A stretch of 64,000 nt of DNA, taken from Datisca glomerata. Its lineage: Eukaryota; Streptophyta; Magnoliopsida; Cucurbitales; Datiscaceae. Each line of letters opens with the position of its first letter. The first letter of the stretch is position 1. The notes beneath the pieces are model-generated. The model was not told the origin of the DNA. It saw only the letters and a list, made by a program, of their open reading frames with translations, and ran no database searches. Shown here piece by piece: positions 23,675-34,337 of the stretch. The position numbers and the translations under genes are program-made. The stretch covers positions 3,460,077-3,524,076 of the forward strand of contig QANY01008042.1 of the NCBI GenBank assembly GCA_003255025.1. The letters run 5' to 3'.

Positions 23675-24469
23675 TTGCATAAGCTCAGGGACTGCTGTGG
23701 GGCATGGACTCATGTCATCAATACGGTCCAGCTCGGATTCGTATATCTTCAGATTGTATGAATCTAATAGAGTCTGTTAATCAGAAGCTGACTCAAGCCC
23801 TAGTAACGGGCCATTAATTTATGATGTAATAAAAATGGCAGAAAATGATAAAAAAAAGCCAACTTTCTAACTTAAACTGTAAAAATCACCGGTTAACTTT
23901 TGCAAAAATGGCCGAAAATGACCGAAGTAAATAATTTATTTATCAAAATTACACAGTGTAAATAACATAATTACCTTATTCCGGTCATTTATGCAATAAA
24001 AAGTTTTTCGAACTCTTTTATAGTTTGAGCTAGAAAGTTGGTCATTTTTACAGTTCTCCTTAAATCTGGTAGGGAGTTTCACAAAGGTGGAGTTATATTA
24101 TGTCCTAGATTGAATAATGTTTTAGCCCATGTGTGCACTAAAGAATGAGAGTCTATTGTGGATCCTATTATTTGTACACAACATTTATATGATGTTTCCT
24201 TCTTGGTAGAACAAGAACTATGCAGCCCTTATTGATTATCAATGAAAATCTCTTTTGGCAAAAAAAATATGGAAAGATTACAAAAGGATTATAAAAGAGG
24301 ATAGCACAAAACAAACGGGGCCTTATGGATATTTCATAAATTAGAAACACCTTATAAATGATTTGTTCCTTTAATTGACTATTTTTCACATCTCCAAAAT
24401 TACTTGTATCTTTTTTAAAAACTACACAAACATACATATCTTCTTCAAGACAAATCTATGAAATGGGAA
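23675..24469. mobile_element. Spacer with a hairpin-forming MITE (about 23844-24054)
   Basis: Inverted arms of about 90 bp: the left arm contains CCAACTTTCTAACTTAAACT (23859-23878), and the right arm holds its complement with 18 of 20 matches (24022-24041). The similarity extends on both sides of these cores. The short loop is AT-rich. No coding content. The remaining spacer (23675-23840 and 24060-24469) shows nothing I can name; the minus ORF 24168-24437 has no recognisable domain. Confidence 0.55.
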
Positions 24470-24830
24470 GGAAATTGTGCTGCTTTGAACTGGAGTGGTA
24501 GCGCCAGGTCAAGGGAACGGGTTGGGGAGTCTAGTCAGAGGCACATGTCGGGGAGTCGGTCAAGTTGGGTTGGGGAGCCGGGTTCGATGGGACACGGGTC
24601 AGTATATGTAATGGTCGGGTCATGTCGTGGACATAGATCGAATCGAGTCGGGGACACGGGTCAAATCAAGGCGGTGAGCCGGGTCGAGGGTCGGGATCAG
24701 GACACGACATCGGTTAGTGGACATGGGTTAGGGAGTCAGGTCAGGTTGGGGAGACGAGATCGAGTCGAACACAGGTCAGAATGAGTCACAGGTCGGTAGG
24801 TCAGGGATACAGACGGGTCGAAATGATTCT
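24470..24830. repeat. G-rich degenerate GGGTCGGG-type repeat
   Basis: About 360 bp in which short units like GGTCGGG, GGTTGGGGAG and GACACGGGTC recur irregularly. The plus strand is strongly G over C, unlike the AT-rich surroundings. The ORF 24458-24784 is a by-product of this composition and not a credible gene. Confidence 0.7.
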
Positions 24831-25540
24831 CGTTTAGATGAACGATTTGAAAAAATGGACACTAAAGAAATGAGCTAAATGCAAGTTATATCATTAAGAG
24901 GGATACAAAAGTAATTTCAATTAAAATAATTTAATTATTCACTTATTTTCCAAACATCAATTTAAATTAAGTTCTAGCTTAAAGTTAATTATAATAAGTT
25001 AAGCCAAATACATTTTAGCTTATAGATTAAAGTTAAACTTAAATAAATTATAACTTAAAAGTTGAAGTTATGAGTTTAGGTGGTGTCAAACAGGCCCGTT
25101 AATAGATATGATTTATTGGGTTACAGAATCCCAAAATCTAGACTGAAAGTAAATATTTAGGAGATGGGGAGATAGAGATAGAGATGTAGGAAGTGGAGTG
25201 CACGTGAGGCAAACATAGCGTTACAAAATCTCAAATTTTGGGTTACAAACTTGCAATATGAATTATAGATGACCATTTAGTGTGGCTTTAGAACTTCTCA
25301 AACTTCTCAACTCTCAACTCTCATTTCCTTATTTTCTTCATTCATTCATATTCGTATTGTTGGTAACTCATAAATAGTATTTGTAGGTCATGAAAAAACA
25401 TGAAATGAAATAGAAAAAGGCAATATTCTCTCTTGTTTACATTTATTTTGCTTCTCCAAGAATTCTCGAAGAATGCAAATTCAACGACAAGCCTTATTCT
25501 ATATTTTTCCGTCTTTCAAACTTAGATTGTACTAAGTGCA
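24831..25540. other. AT-rich spacer
   Basis: No gene seen. At about 25080-25100 GGTGTCAAACAGGCCC resembles the end of a plant hAT-type MITE, but no matching partner end was found upstream. Confidence 0.4.
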
Positions 25541-25559
25541 AATATGTCTTTGAATTCTT

Positions 25560-25706
25560 CATTCTCATGTCCCCTAGCCTTTGATTAATGCTAGTCATTT
25601 CTAAGTTCACGTTCTCTAGCTTTTGATTGGTATTAGTCGTTTCTAAGTTCATGTAATCTAACATTTGATTAGTGCTAGTCGTTTCCAAATTCATGTCCTC
25701 TAGCAT
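25560..25706 (-). repeat. 42-bp tandem repeat, about 3.5 units, open on the minus strand
   Basis: Units of 42 bp. On the minus strand they read in one frame as 14-residue repeats: LEDMNLETTSTNQM, LDYMNLETTNTNQK, LENVNLEMTSINQR. The frame starts ATG at 25704-25706 and stays open to 25494 (70 aa). Fourteen residues are two heptads, with hydrophobic positions that could suit a short coiled coil. No splice context or longer gene was found, so it may be a fragment of a coiled-coil transposon or plant protein. Function unknown. Confidence 0.65.
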
Positions 25707-26185
25707 GTTTGATTAGTGCTTCTTGACAATTTCTTTTCTGGTTGCGTTGCATGGGAGTACGAGAAGTCAACAACAAAGTAAGGAGAAATGGATAATAATT
25801 TGATGTTCTCCCTCTTCATGCAACTTTATAGTTTTCTTCATGTGTTAATATGTGTTTTTAATCTTCGGAAATCATGCGAGCTATTGACACATTTCAAGAT
25901 ACAAGATTTTAAGTCCTCAAGGTTTCAACTCTCCTAGAAAAGATGTGAATTTATGTTGATTCTATCAAATCAATGTTATTAGCATAAGGACTTGGATAAG
26001 TTTTTTATCTATGAAAACTACTAATTCTAACAGAAGAGTTATCCCTCCATAGATTAAGATGCTAAATAATCACAACCGGAGACCACCTAGTGTGGATTTG
26101 TGATAGTTTCTTGTTTTTTAGAATGTGTACAATTAACCATCGATTTAGATGAGAAAATGAAGCTTATGTTGTATCAAACTACTAG
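25707..26185. other. Unassigned spacer
   Basis: No ORF with recognisable content, repeat or RNA gene seen. Confidence 0.4.
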
Positions 26186-26485
26186 TTTGTTCATTATACC
26201 TCTAAGAAACTGATTTTGCAAAATTATACTCCAACATTAATTTGTGCATGTCACAACCTCTGGCCCACATTTTCTTCAATTTATCTCTTTTCTTTCCCCC
26301 ATTGCCATTCTTACATACTGACTCACACTCTCTCTCTTCATCTTCATTTTCATCTGTCTCTCTCCTAGAAACCCATTTTCTCTAGAAATAAACACAACAA
26401 ATGTGTTTTGTTAATATATGTTTTGTTAGTTTTGATGGGTTTTGTTAATTTTGAGAGAGAACGTAGAGAGAGAGATGGAACGTAG

Positions 26486-26488
26486 AGC

Positions 26489-26519
<31 letters not shown>
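26486..26519. repeat. (AG)n microsatellite in the left arm
   Basis: GA/AG run with a GTAGAGCGT interruption before it; the mirrored arm near 27958-27990 has a shorter CT run. Confidence 0.9.
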
Positions 26520-26522
<3 letters not shown>

Positions 26523-26629
26523 TTGAGAATGAGAGAGAACGTTGAGAGAGAAGGAGGTGCACGGCGCCCGTGTACCAATCGTGTAGTATACAAGATAGTT
26601 ACATGATCTCCATGTATCCATTGTGTAGT

Positions 26630-26876
26630 CTACACGATGACTACACGATCATCGTGTAGTGTACATAATGGCTACAAGATCGTAGTGTAGTCATCGTGTA
26701 GTGTACACGATCGTCGTGTAAGCATCGTGTAGTGTACACGATCGTCGTGTTCATCGTGTAGTGTACATAATGGCTACAAGATCGTAGTGTAGTTATCGTG
26801 TAGTGTACACTATCATCGTGTAAGCATCGTGTAGTGTACACGATCATCGTGTAAGCATTGTGTACGCTACACATGT
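26630..26876. repeat. 102-bp higher-order repeat of ACACGAT/ATCGTGT units
   Basis: The string GTACATAATGGCTACAAGAT occurs at 26661 and again at 26763, a period of 102 bp. Each period contains smaller palindromic units such as GTGTACACGATCGTCGTGT. The minus ORF 26641-26874 is this repeat translated (34-residue periods) and not a gene. Confidence 0.8.
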
Positions 26877-28399
26877 AATATATTTAATTTTATATATTTA
26901 TTTAAATATTAATAAATATGGAGGTTAAGTGTTGAAAAAGAATTATTTCCTATTTGATTAGTTGTTGTGTAAGAAAACTATTGGGGGAAAGAATGAAAAA
27001 AAAGTATTGGGCAATAGGTACACGATGGTTACACGATCGTAGTGTAGTCAACGTGTACACGATGGTTACACGATGCCTATACGATCGTCGTGTAGACATC
27101 GTGTACACAACACATGTAATATATTTAAATTTATATATTTATCTAAACATTAATAAATATGGAGGTTGAGTGTTGAAGAAGAATAATTTAATATTTGATT
27201 TGATATTGTGTAAGAAAAGTATTGGGGAAAGAAATAAAGAAAAAGTAAGTGAATGGTGGGTCATAGGTACACGATGGCTACGAGATCGTCGTGAAGTCTC
27301 CACGAAGGCTGCACACTACACGATGACTACATGATGATCGTGTAGCCATCGTGTACCCATGACTCAACATCCACTTAATTTTTCTTTATTCATTCTCCCC
27401 AATACTTTTCTTACACAACATCAAATCAAATATCATATCATTATTCGTCAACACTCAACCTCCATATTTATTAATATTTAAATAAATATATTAAATTAAA
27501 TATGTTACATGTGTAGTATACATGATACATACACGATGATCGTGTACACATCGTGTACATTACATGATGCCTACACAAAGATCATGTAGTCATCGTGTAC
27601 ACTATACGATGAATACACTACGATCGTGTACCAATTACCCACTACTTTTTCTTCATTCTTTCCCCCATACTTTTCTTACAAAACATAAAAACAAATGTCA
27701 ATTCTTTCTTCTTCAACACTCAACCTTCATAATTATTTATATTTAAATAAATATATTACAGTGTAGTGTACACGATGCTTACATGATGATCGTGTAGCTA
27801 TAATGTACACTACATGATAACTACATTACGATCGTGTAGCCATCATCTAGACTACACCATGGGTACACAGGCATCGTGTAGCCATCTTGTAAACTACATG
27901 ATGGGTACATGGACATCGTGTACCCCCCTCTTGATATTCTCTCTTGTTCTCAATGTTCTCTCTCTCTTTCTCTCTACACTCTACGTTCTGCCTTTCTCTC
28001 TCTACGTTCTCTCTCAAAATTAACAAAACCCACAAAAATTAACAAACCTAAAAAAATTAATAAAATCCATTAAAATTAGAAATGTTAACAAAATCTAGAA
28101 AAAATAACAAAACCCATTAAAATTAAGAAAACCCATTTTGTTGTGTTAATTTCTGGAGAAAATGGGTTTCTAAGAGAGAGAATATGAAGATGAAGATGAA
28201 GAGAGAGAGTGTGGGCTCATGTGTAAGAAGGGCAATAGGGGAAAGAAAAGAGAAAATGTGAAGGGAAGGTGGGCCAATGGTTATGACATGCACAAATTGG
28301 TGTTGCGGTATAATTCTACAAAATCAGTGTCTTAGGGGTATAGTTATGCAAAAAAAAAGCCCTGGTCAATAAAGCCAGGTCACACGTTGCAGGGTCAAG

Positions 28400-28800
28400 G
28401 GATAGAAGGGATGGTCAACAAAAGAATGTTGACGAGGTTAATGAAGAACTAAGAGTTGTCAAAGCCGAAGTGGGAGATGTTATGATTGCTCTGAGGTCCA
28501 AAGACCGGAACAACATCGATTCTCTCATTCAGAAAATAGATGCTCCATTCACAGCAGAAGTCCTTGCCTACCCACTTCCCTCAAAATTTAAGATGTTACA
28601 CATCAAAACCTTTGATGGATTGAAAGATCTGCTTGACCATCTCGAAACTTATGAGGCCATCCTTCTACTTCAAGTGGTCACATACAAGATCATGAGCTGA
28701 TCTTTCCCTGTGACTTTAAATGGATGGGCTCATGTATAGTTCAGCAAGCTACAACCTAATTCATCAATACTTTTGATGAGTTGAGCAAATCTTTGTAGTA
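28400..28800 (+). pseudogene. Gypsy gag fragment (Tat/Ogre- or Athila-like)
   Basis: ORF 28470-28700 ends with a typical Gypsy gag start: DAPFTAEVLAYPLPSKFKM, then KTFDGLKDLLDHLETYEA, then LQVVTYKIMS. After a stop the same frame continues with a SFPVTLNGWAHV-like block and a FSKLQPNS-like block, so the capsid domain extends to about 28790. It is decayed. It probably belongs to element X, whose 3' half follows at 29070, but 28800-29070 shows no recognisable sequence, so the link is inferred. Confidence 0.7.
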
Positions 28801-29069
28801 CACTTAATAGGAGGTTAGCTAAAAAGGTTATAGAAATTCATGGTATAAAAAAATATTTGTATGAATCAATAGTGTATAATACCCTCGTCCATCCATTGCA
28901 ATCTAAAGTGGGTATGAGTTGGTTATTGTTAGTAAAATTTTGAATGATTCTAGAGTGAACAAGTAATTGACTGGGTTTTAAGTGACTAAGTGATGTGGCA
29001 CTAATTTATAGGTTGGTGTGTGATGACTCATTAAAATGATTTGGTAAAGTAACATTTTATAGATTTGGT
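28801..29069. other. Unassigned segment between gag and the rest of element X
   Basis: AT-rich, with no recognisable coding or repeat content. It may be an insertion in, or a decayed part of, element X. Confidence 0.35.
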
Positions 29070-29849
29070 ATACCTTTGGCTCCAAGAATTCTACAACGCT
29101 CTTGCATAAACGAAAGTCACACGACACAGATAAACGGACTTGGGTCATCCAGCTCTCAACTTCTGCGCCCCACTTCGAGATAAATGGAAGGATGATAAGC
29201 CGCATCGAATTTGGTATGGTCAAGACTTTTTACACTGGCCTTCAAGGGGACCGGGCCCTTGACACTAGGGCATGGAAACGTAGTCCCCCTGACACCCCCA
29301 AACGAAGTGAATGAGCCAACAAAGAGCAAAGACCAGGTGAATGGTCAACTATCCGGAAGATGGTTAATCTTTCTCCTGCCAGGACAGCTGGAGAGCTAGG
29401 AACGGGACAAACCTATACCTCTCCACGATCAGAGTGTGGAGCTCGGGAGGTCCTTCCATTAAGGCAAAGATGCATCTTGGAAGGAAAAATGCACAGCCAC
29501 ACAAAAGGATGGAACGACAGCTAGGGAAATGGGGAGTTCGACCTCCTTCAGAGGCATGCTACAACGTTCGCTCGCTAGATTACGGAGCTAATTGGGATTC
29601 TGAGATTCTCTCATCGCAATGGAAGCATCAAGACCAGAATGTATGAATTTATTAAATGCACATAAGTTGCATAAGATTTATTTTGTGAACGTTTCTCCAC
29701 TCACCCTCTGCTAAAGCAGATGAAACGAGTTTATTTTTTAAACGATCAATGCCAAGGTGTAACAGACGACAATGATATGTACTCATCAACATATATCAAA
29801 TAAAGGGAAGCGTTCGACTCTTCTACGACGTGTGACGGAGGATAAAAAA

Positions 29850-29942
29850 TGATGATTGGTGAGGTGTTTTAGCCCACCAGGCTGGATTAAACAAAAAGTG
29901 ATGGCTAGTGACGTGCTCTAGCCCACCATACGGGATTAAAAA
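29850..29942 (+). repeat. Two units of the 45-bp minisatellite (element X)
   Basis: Two diverged copies of the unit abundant in element Y (60555-61215), here in opposite orientation. Each carries the GATTAAAAAGTGATG-like block. Confidence 0.75.
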
Positions 29943-29944
29943 AA

Positions 29945-30535
29945 ATATGTATGTCGAGCACCCATGCTCGTAGACGGGATTTAATGATCTAGCCAGAGCA
30001 GGCATGCTTGGCTAGACATCAAGGAAAGATGTATGTCGAGTACTCATGCTCGTAGATTGGATTCAAGGGTCTAGCCGGAGCAGGCATGTCTAGCTACACA
30101 TCAAGGTAAAAAGTGATGTATGTCGAGCATCTCATCTCATCATATGGGATTCAAGAGTCTATCCAGAGCAGGCTCACCTGGCTAGACATAAAGATAAAAA
30201 TTGATGTTTGTCGAGCACTCATGCTCGCAGACAAGATTCAAGGGGCTAGCCAGAGCAGGCACGCCTGACTAGACATCAAGGAAAGATGTCTACCGAGCAC
30301 TCATACTCGCAAACAGGATTCAAGGGTCTACCCAGAGCAGGTATGCCATCAAGGTAAAAATTTATGTTTGCCGAGCATCCGAACTCACAGACGGGATTCA
30401 GGGGTCTAGCCAGACCAGGGACGCCTGGCTAGAAATCAAAGCAAAAGGTGATGTCTATTGAGCATCCCAGCTCGTTAGACGGGATTCAAGGATCTAGCCA
30501 GAGTGGAACGCCTGGCTAGACATCAAAGCAATGAA
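29945..30535 (+). repeat. 80-88-bp minisatellite, 7 units (element X)
   Basis: Units begin around TGTCGAGCA at about 29953, 30032, 30120, 30208, 30288, 30366 and 30451. Each holds two dyads: CGAGCA with TGCTCG separated by 4 bases, and GTCTAGCCAG with CTGGCTAGAC separated by about 11 bases. Some copies carry mismatches. The same unit, inverted, occurs in element Y at 60120-60545. Confidence 0.85.
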
Positions 30536-31040
30536 GCTCGGGTTGCACAGACCTGAATGTATAAGAGATTAAAACTCATAAGGATAACTCGGATAGTACC
30601 GAGCACAAGGCCATCAGTGCTCACTGAAAGTAGTACTCAACATGTCCAATCGCCTTGATAGGATATTAGGATAGCCTCCGCTCGATCATTTCGATAGTCA
30701 ATGAATGCTTTATGTCAAGGTCGAATTTCTTTTGTCTAATAAAAAACAAGCATCATGTCTTGTGAGACTTCCCTAGCATGACTTCTTCGACATGTATAAA
30801 TACATCTATCGACAAATAGAAGTTGTATGTTTTCTCTCCCTTGAGGAAATTATGCCAAAATATCGATCAAATACTAACTTAGGCATCAGAGGCTCTTCGA
30901 CGAGGAAACCACTCTTGGTTCTCTTCGTCTTTGAGTTCTTTGTTTATCTTTTGAAGACATTGAGGTCATGAGGAGTTCCAGTCAAAGGGAGGGACACATA
31001 TAACATCATTGTTGTTGATTCCTCTGGTCAGGAGGATGCC

Positions 31041-31800
31041 TACACTTAGCCCGAGAGACTACGTATTGTTTAAGTTTCAGGCTAAAACAATATATATAAT
31101 GAAAGAGTGAGAAATGTTAATTACATGAAATGAGGATTACATGAAGGATATAAAGAATCTGAATTAATGTGCCTATGTAAAATTTATTCATCTCTAAGCA
31201 ACACATATTTATAATCAAACATAAGATTTGGTATCTATAAGGAGCTCCCCATTGTAATTTTCGTTCTTCCATTCGATTGAATCAAACACTACCATAAACT
31301 TTTTGTTGAATTAAGTGTCATCTCAACACCACTATCAAAATTTGATTATTGTTGTTGTTGAAAAGAAAAATCCACAGCTATAATGTTAACCATGAAACAT
31401 TCTTACATAATATATACTAGAAAATAAAAAGTAAATAGAACGAAATGATGGACACCATAATGTACGTAAAAAACACTTAATGAGAAAAAACCACGAAAAA
31501 CTTTCGATAATATTTGCATTATGGAGAAAATGATTTACAATACTAATGCTAGCTGGAGTGCTTTTAGTGGTGTGGATTACAAAGATTAACCATTTATTTA
31601 TAGGCTCGGTTCAAATAATATAAAGTTATAAGATGAATGTTGTGCACCTATTATGGAGCCTAAAAAAAAGGATGTTGTTGTTGACTGAAGATCTGACATG
31701 GTCTTCAATTGATTCATTGATTTTCTCTAACCATTCTAAGCATGTTTCTGCTAACTGCTAATGTTGATCGCAAAATGACAGTTGTAGCGGGGAAATATGT
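31041..31800. other. AT-rich spacer
   Basis: No gene, RNA or repeat recognised. Confidence 0.4.
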
Positions 31801-31824
31801 GTCGTTCTGAAGAAATATATTTGT

Positions 31825-32270
31825 GTTTTAGTAAATATGTTTCCGTTCTTACTCTGTAAACATATCCGCTATGGTTTAATATGTTTTCATTCTGGGTAAA
31901 TATGTTTCTACTCTGAGTGATATAGTTTCGTTATGGTATTGTAAATATTTTACCGTATAAAGATATATGTTAACTATGTAAACATGACCTTTTACTATTG
32001 CTAACGTAGTCTTTCAACTGGATTTGACCTTTAGAGATTTGATTGTCAACAACTATGTAAACATGTCCATTAGATGTAACCATGTATGTCTACTACATAA
32101 CATATTCTTTTACTCTATAAACATGCCCTTTTACTATGTAATCATGTCATTTACTATGTAAAAATCTTCGTTTATAATGTAAGCATGTTCATTTTATTGT
32201 GCAAACATGTCCGTTTTGATGTGCAAACATATTTGTTTACTGTATAAACATGTCTATATCAACTCTAAAT
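31825..32270. repeat. Degenerate ~21-bp tandem repeat
   Basis: Units resemble TTTACTATGTAAACATGTCCG and recur about 15-20 times with many changes, best kept at 32090-32260 and interrupted near 31990-32060. Confidence 0.7.
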
Positions 32271-33307
32271 ATATTTCCATTGCCAACGTCTACTTTCAGT
32301 GTGTAGCCGCCCTTTGACCCTTTATAGGATTGACCTTTATCCATAGTATATATTTTATTCTTTTACATTTGTAATCTTAATCTATATTATATTAAAAGAC
32401 AAAATCAATGTAAAAACTTTCTTGGACTATTTTATCCAATAATTATTCTTACATTTCCTAAAATGACCTTAAAATTAATAATTGTGATGTATTATTAGTT
32501 ATATTTCATAAATTAATTAACAAATTCACGTATTACTTTTGGAGATTCACACCCATTTGTGGTGTATTGTTGGTTGTTTTATTATTTTTTAAGATTCACA
32601 CTCCTTCATGAAATTTAAATTCATGAATTTACAAAAAAACAAATCTAAGTGAGCCTATTAAAATATTTCTCAAATTATGAAAAAAATCTAAGTGAAATCT
32701 ACCAGTTTTGAATTATTGTGCAGTGTGGATTTGAGTCTTTAAATACTAAAGATATTTTTAATAAATTTAGATTAAAATTTAGATAGATAATTTTAGTTAT
32801 ATTATAATTAATAATGTTCATCATTATTACTTTAATTATATAGCGCTACAATTTTAATTAATATAATTACATTATATAAATCAAATTTATAAGATGAAAA
32901 GTAAATTAAATATATCAGTTCAATATAATATAGTACAATAAAGTGTATAGAGGAAATAAAGGTTAAGAAAATATAAACTTTTTTAGGGTACTTACTTTTC
33001 TAAACTATGAAAATGGAAGTATTATAATATTATTGCACAATACATTCCCCATCATTAATATTTCAACTATACATCATTACACTTATTCATAAAGTGTTGT
33101 TATCATTTTTAGTATCTTCTTTTAATTTTTAATTTTTAGAAAAAAAATTCTAAACTTGAATCTTTATATGTTTAAAACAACTCAACCAACATAATCAAAT
33201 ATAAATTATGTACCATGGTCATGGGATTTTTTTTATCTAATAGCATTGTCTATGAGGTTTTCTTTTTATTAGCAAAGTTTAGTTTACTTCCACATTTTGT
33301 CTCTTCA
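32271..33307. other. AT-rich spacer with a possible Helitron 5' end
   Basis: At 32382 TCTATATTATATTAAAAG is typical of the 5' terminus of plant Helitrons. No matching 3' hairpin with CTRR was found, so this is only a possibility. Nothing else recognised. Confidence 0.3.
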
Positions 33308-33312
33308 CATAT

Positions 33313-33683
33313 TGTAAAGAAATTTTCCGGTAAAGGAGTAATCTATTACGATCAAGTAATAAAAGTGATGAATGAGAGATAGAGAGTAAGAAAATAAGAA
33401 CTTGAAAGCTTTGTTCGCTTGTTTTCGATTGACTCTTTAAAATTGTACGTCTTCCTATTTATACATGAAGATTACAATTATATAAAAATTTATCCTCCTA
33501 CTACGTAGCAAGTAACAAGGAATATTCCCTCGGGAAATATTCTCTTCAAAGATCTCATTCGTAACCGCTTGGTTGATCCTACGGTATGTATCCCACTTGT
33601 TCCTCAATTGACTCATCGGTCTGGATCTTATCACGTGTAAGATGGGATTTTGACTGTATTGACCCCCATTATACTCAACAAAC
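33313..33683 (-). repeat. 3' LTR of Gypsy Z
   Basis: On the minus strand it starts TGTTGAGTATAATGG and ends TACA. It pairs with 43029-43381. Confidence 0.8.
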
Positions 33684-34174
33684 TCTTATTTGTTGAAGTG
33701 TAATGATTATCATTTCTCATTCTGACGTTACGTCTCCTGTCTCCATTTTAATGTGCTCCTATAAAAAATGCGCGATGTACTCATCTAGGTAACTGTTCAA
33801 CTATCCATTTTCAGTGGTGTTACATCTTCCCATTTCCGTTTTCAAATGTTCCTTGGAACGCGCATCGTGATTCTTGAGTAGCTTTCTGTTAGTGATGATT
33901 ATTACCTTTTACCATTACATTTGCCCATTTTTGTTCTCGATATCCCTTGAAAATACGCGACACAAATTTGGAATTCATTTTTGGCAGACTATCCCTACCT
34001 ATTTTGTCATCTGTCATTTCCTCATTTGTCAGTTGTCGCGACGATCCGTTTCATCGCACCTTGTCAGTTATGCCTTTTCGACGGCTTTTCGTACTCAAAT
34101 ACCTCAAGACATGCTTTCGTCGCATCTTTAAAACATTTAAGAAATAAATAAAAATTCTTCTTCATGTCTGTGGC

Positions 34175-34183
34175 CTATTTAAA
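34175..34183 (+). promoter_or_regulatory. TATA-like box before the antisense ORF of Z
   Basis: CTATTTAAA, inside the near-palindrome GGCCTATTTAAAGGCC, about 155 bp before the ATG of the antisense ORF and in its orientation. It fits a core promoter for an antisense transcript; function is inferred. Confidence 0.4.
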
Positions 34184-34337
34184 GGCCTTCGTCTGCATTT
34201 CTTTCACATTTCTCATCTTCAACTCTGTAAGTTCCCATTTCCACTTCTTCTTCTGAAAATGAAGAGGATTTTCTTTCTTTAATCACTTCGAGTTATGGAG
34301 GATGAAACCTATTTTCTTTCTATAATCTCTTCGAGTT

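Larger units (their letters stand above)
26186..28355. mobile_element. Foldback element with long inverted arms and TACACGAT arrays
   Basis: The outer arms (26186-26555 and the reverse complement of 27940-28355) match through most of their length. Shared blocks include AATTTGTGCATGTCA, a CACACTCTCTCTCTTCATC tract, AGAAACCCATTTTCTC and TTTTGTTAATTTTGAGAGAG. Inside, AT-rich modules of about 140 bp occur twice in one direction (26877-27016, 27117-27265) and twice inverted (27363-27505, 27628-27765). Each contains TTAATAAATATGGAGG-like and AAGTATTGGGG-like blocks. Between modules are arrays built from ACACGAT and ATCGTGT, which are themselves partly palindromic. The whole is one large nested palindrome centred near 27270. 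No transposase is encoded. Foldback or MULE-derived origin is inference; no target duplication could be fixed. Confidence 0.75.
29070..31040 (+). mobile_element. LTR element X (Tat-like), 3' half, same family as Y
   Basis: From 29070, plus-strand sequence matches the minus strand of element Y: GGTATACCTTTGGC, then a block with AATGGAAGGATGATAAGCC (also in Y, complement of about 61700-61720). It then runs through the two minisatellites to a 3' LTR remnant at about 30560-31035, which aligns with Y's LTRs (shared TATGCCAAA(A/G)TATCGATCAAATACT and TAAATACATCT-type TATA region). X lacks about 65 bp that Y has near 61640-61700. No pol is present in either. No 5' LTR of X was found. Confidence 0.7.

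Noticed and set aside
23682..23815. GC-balanced stretch next to Copia B as an exon of a host gene
   Set aside because: All six frames contain stops or show no recognisable motif.
26641..26874. Minus-strand ORF with 34-residue periods
   Set aside because: Direct translation of the foldback element's 102-bp repeat.
32382..33307. Helitron
   Set aside because: Only a 5' TCTATATTATATTAAAAG-like end was seen; no 3' hairpin with CTRR and no Rep/helicase, so kept only as a possibility.
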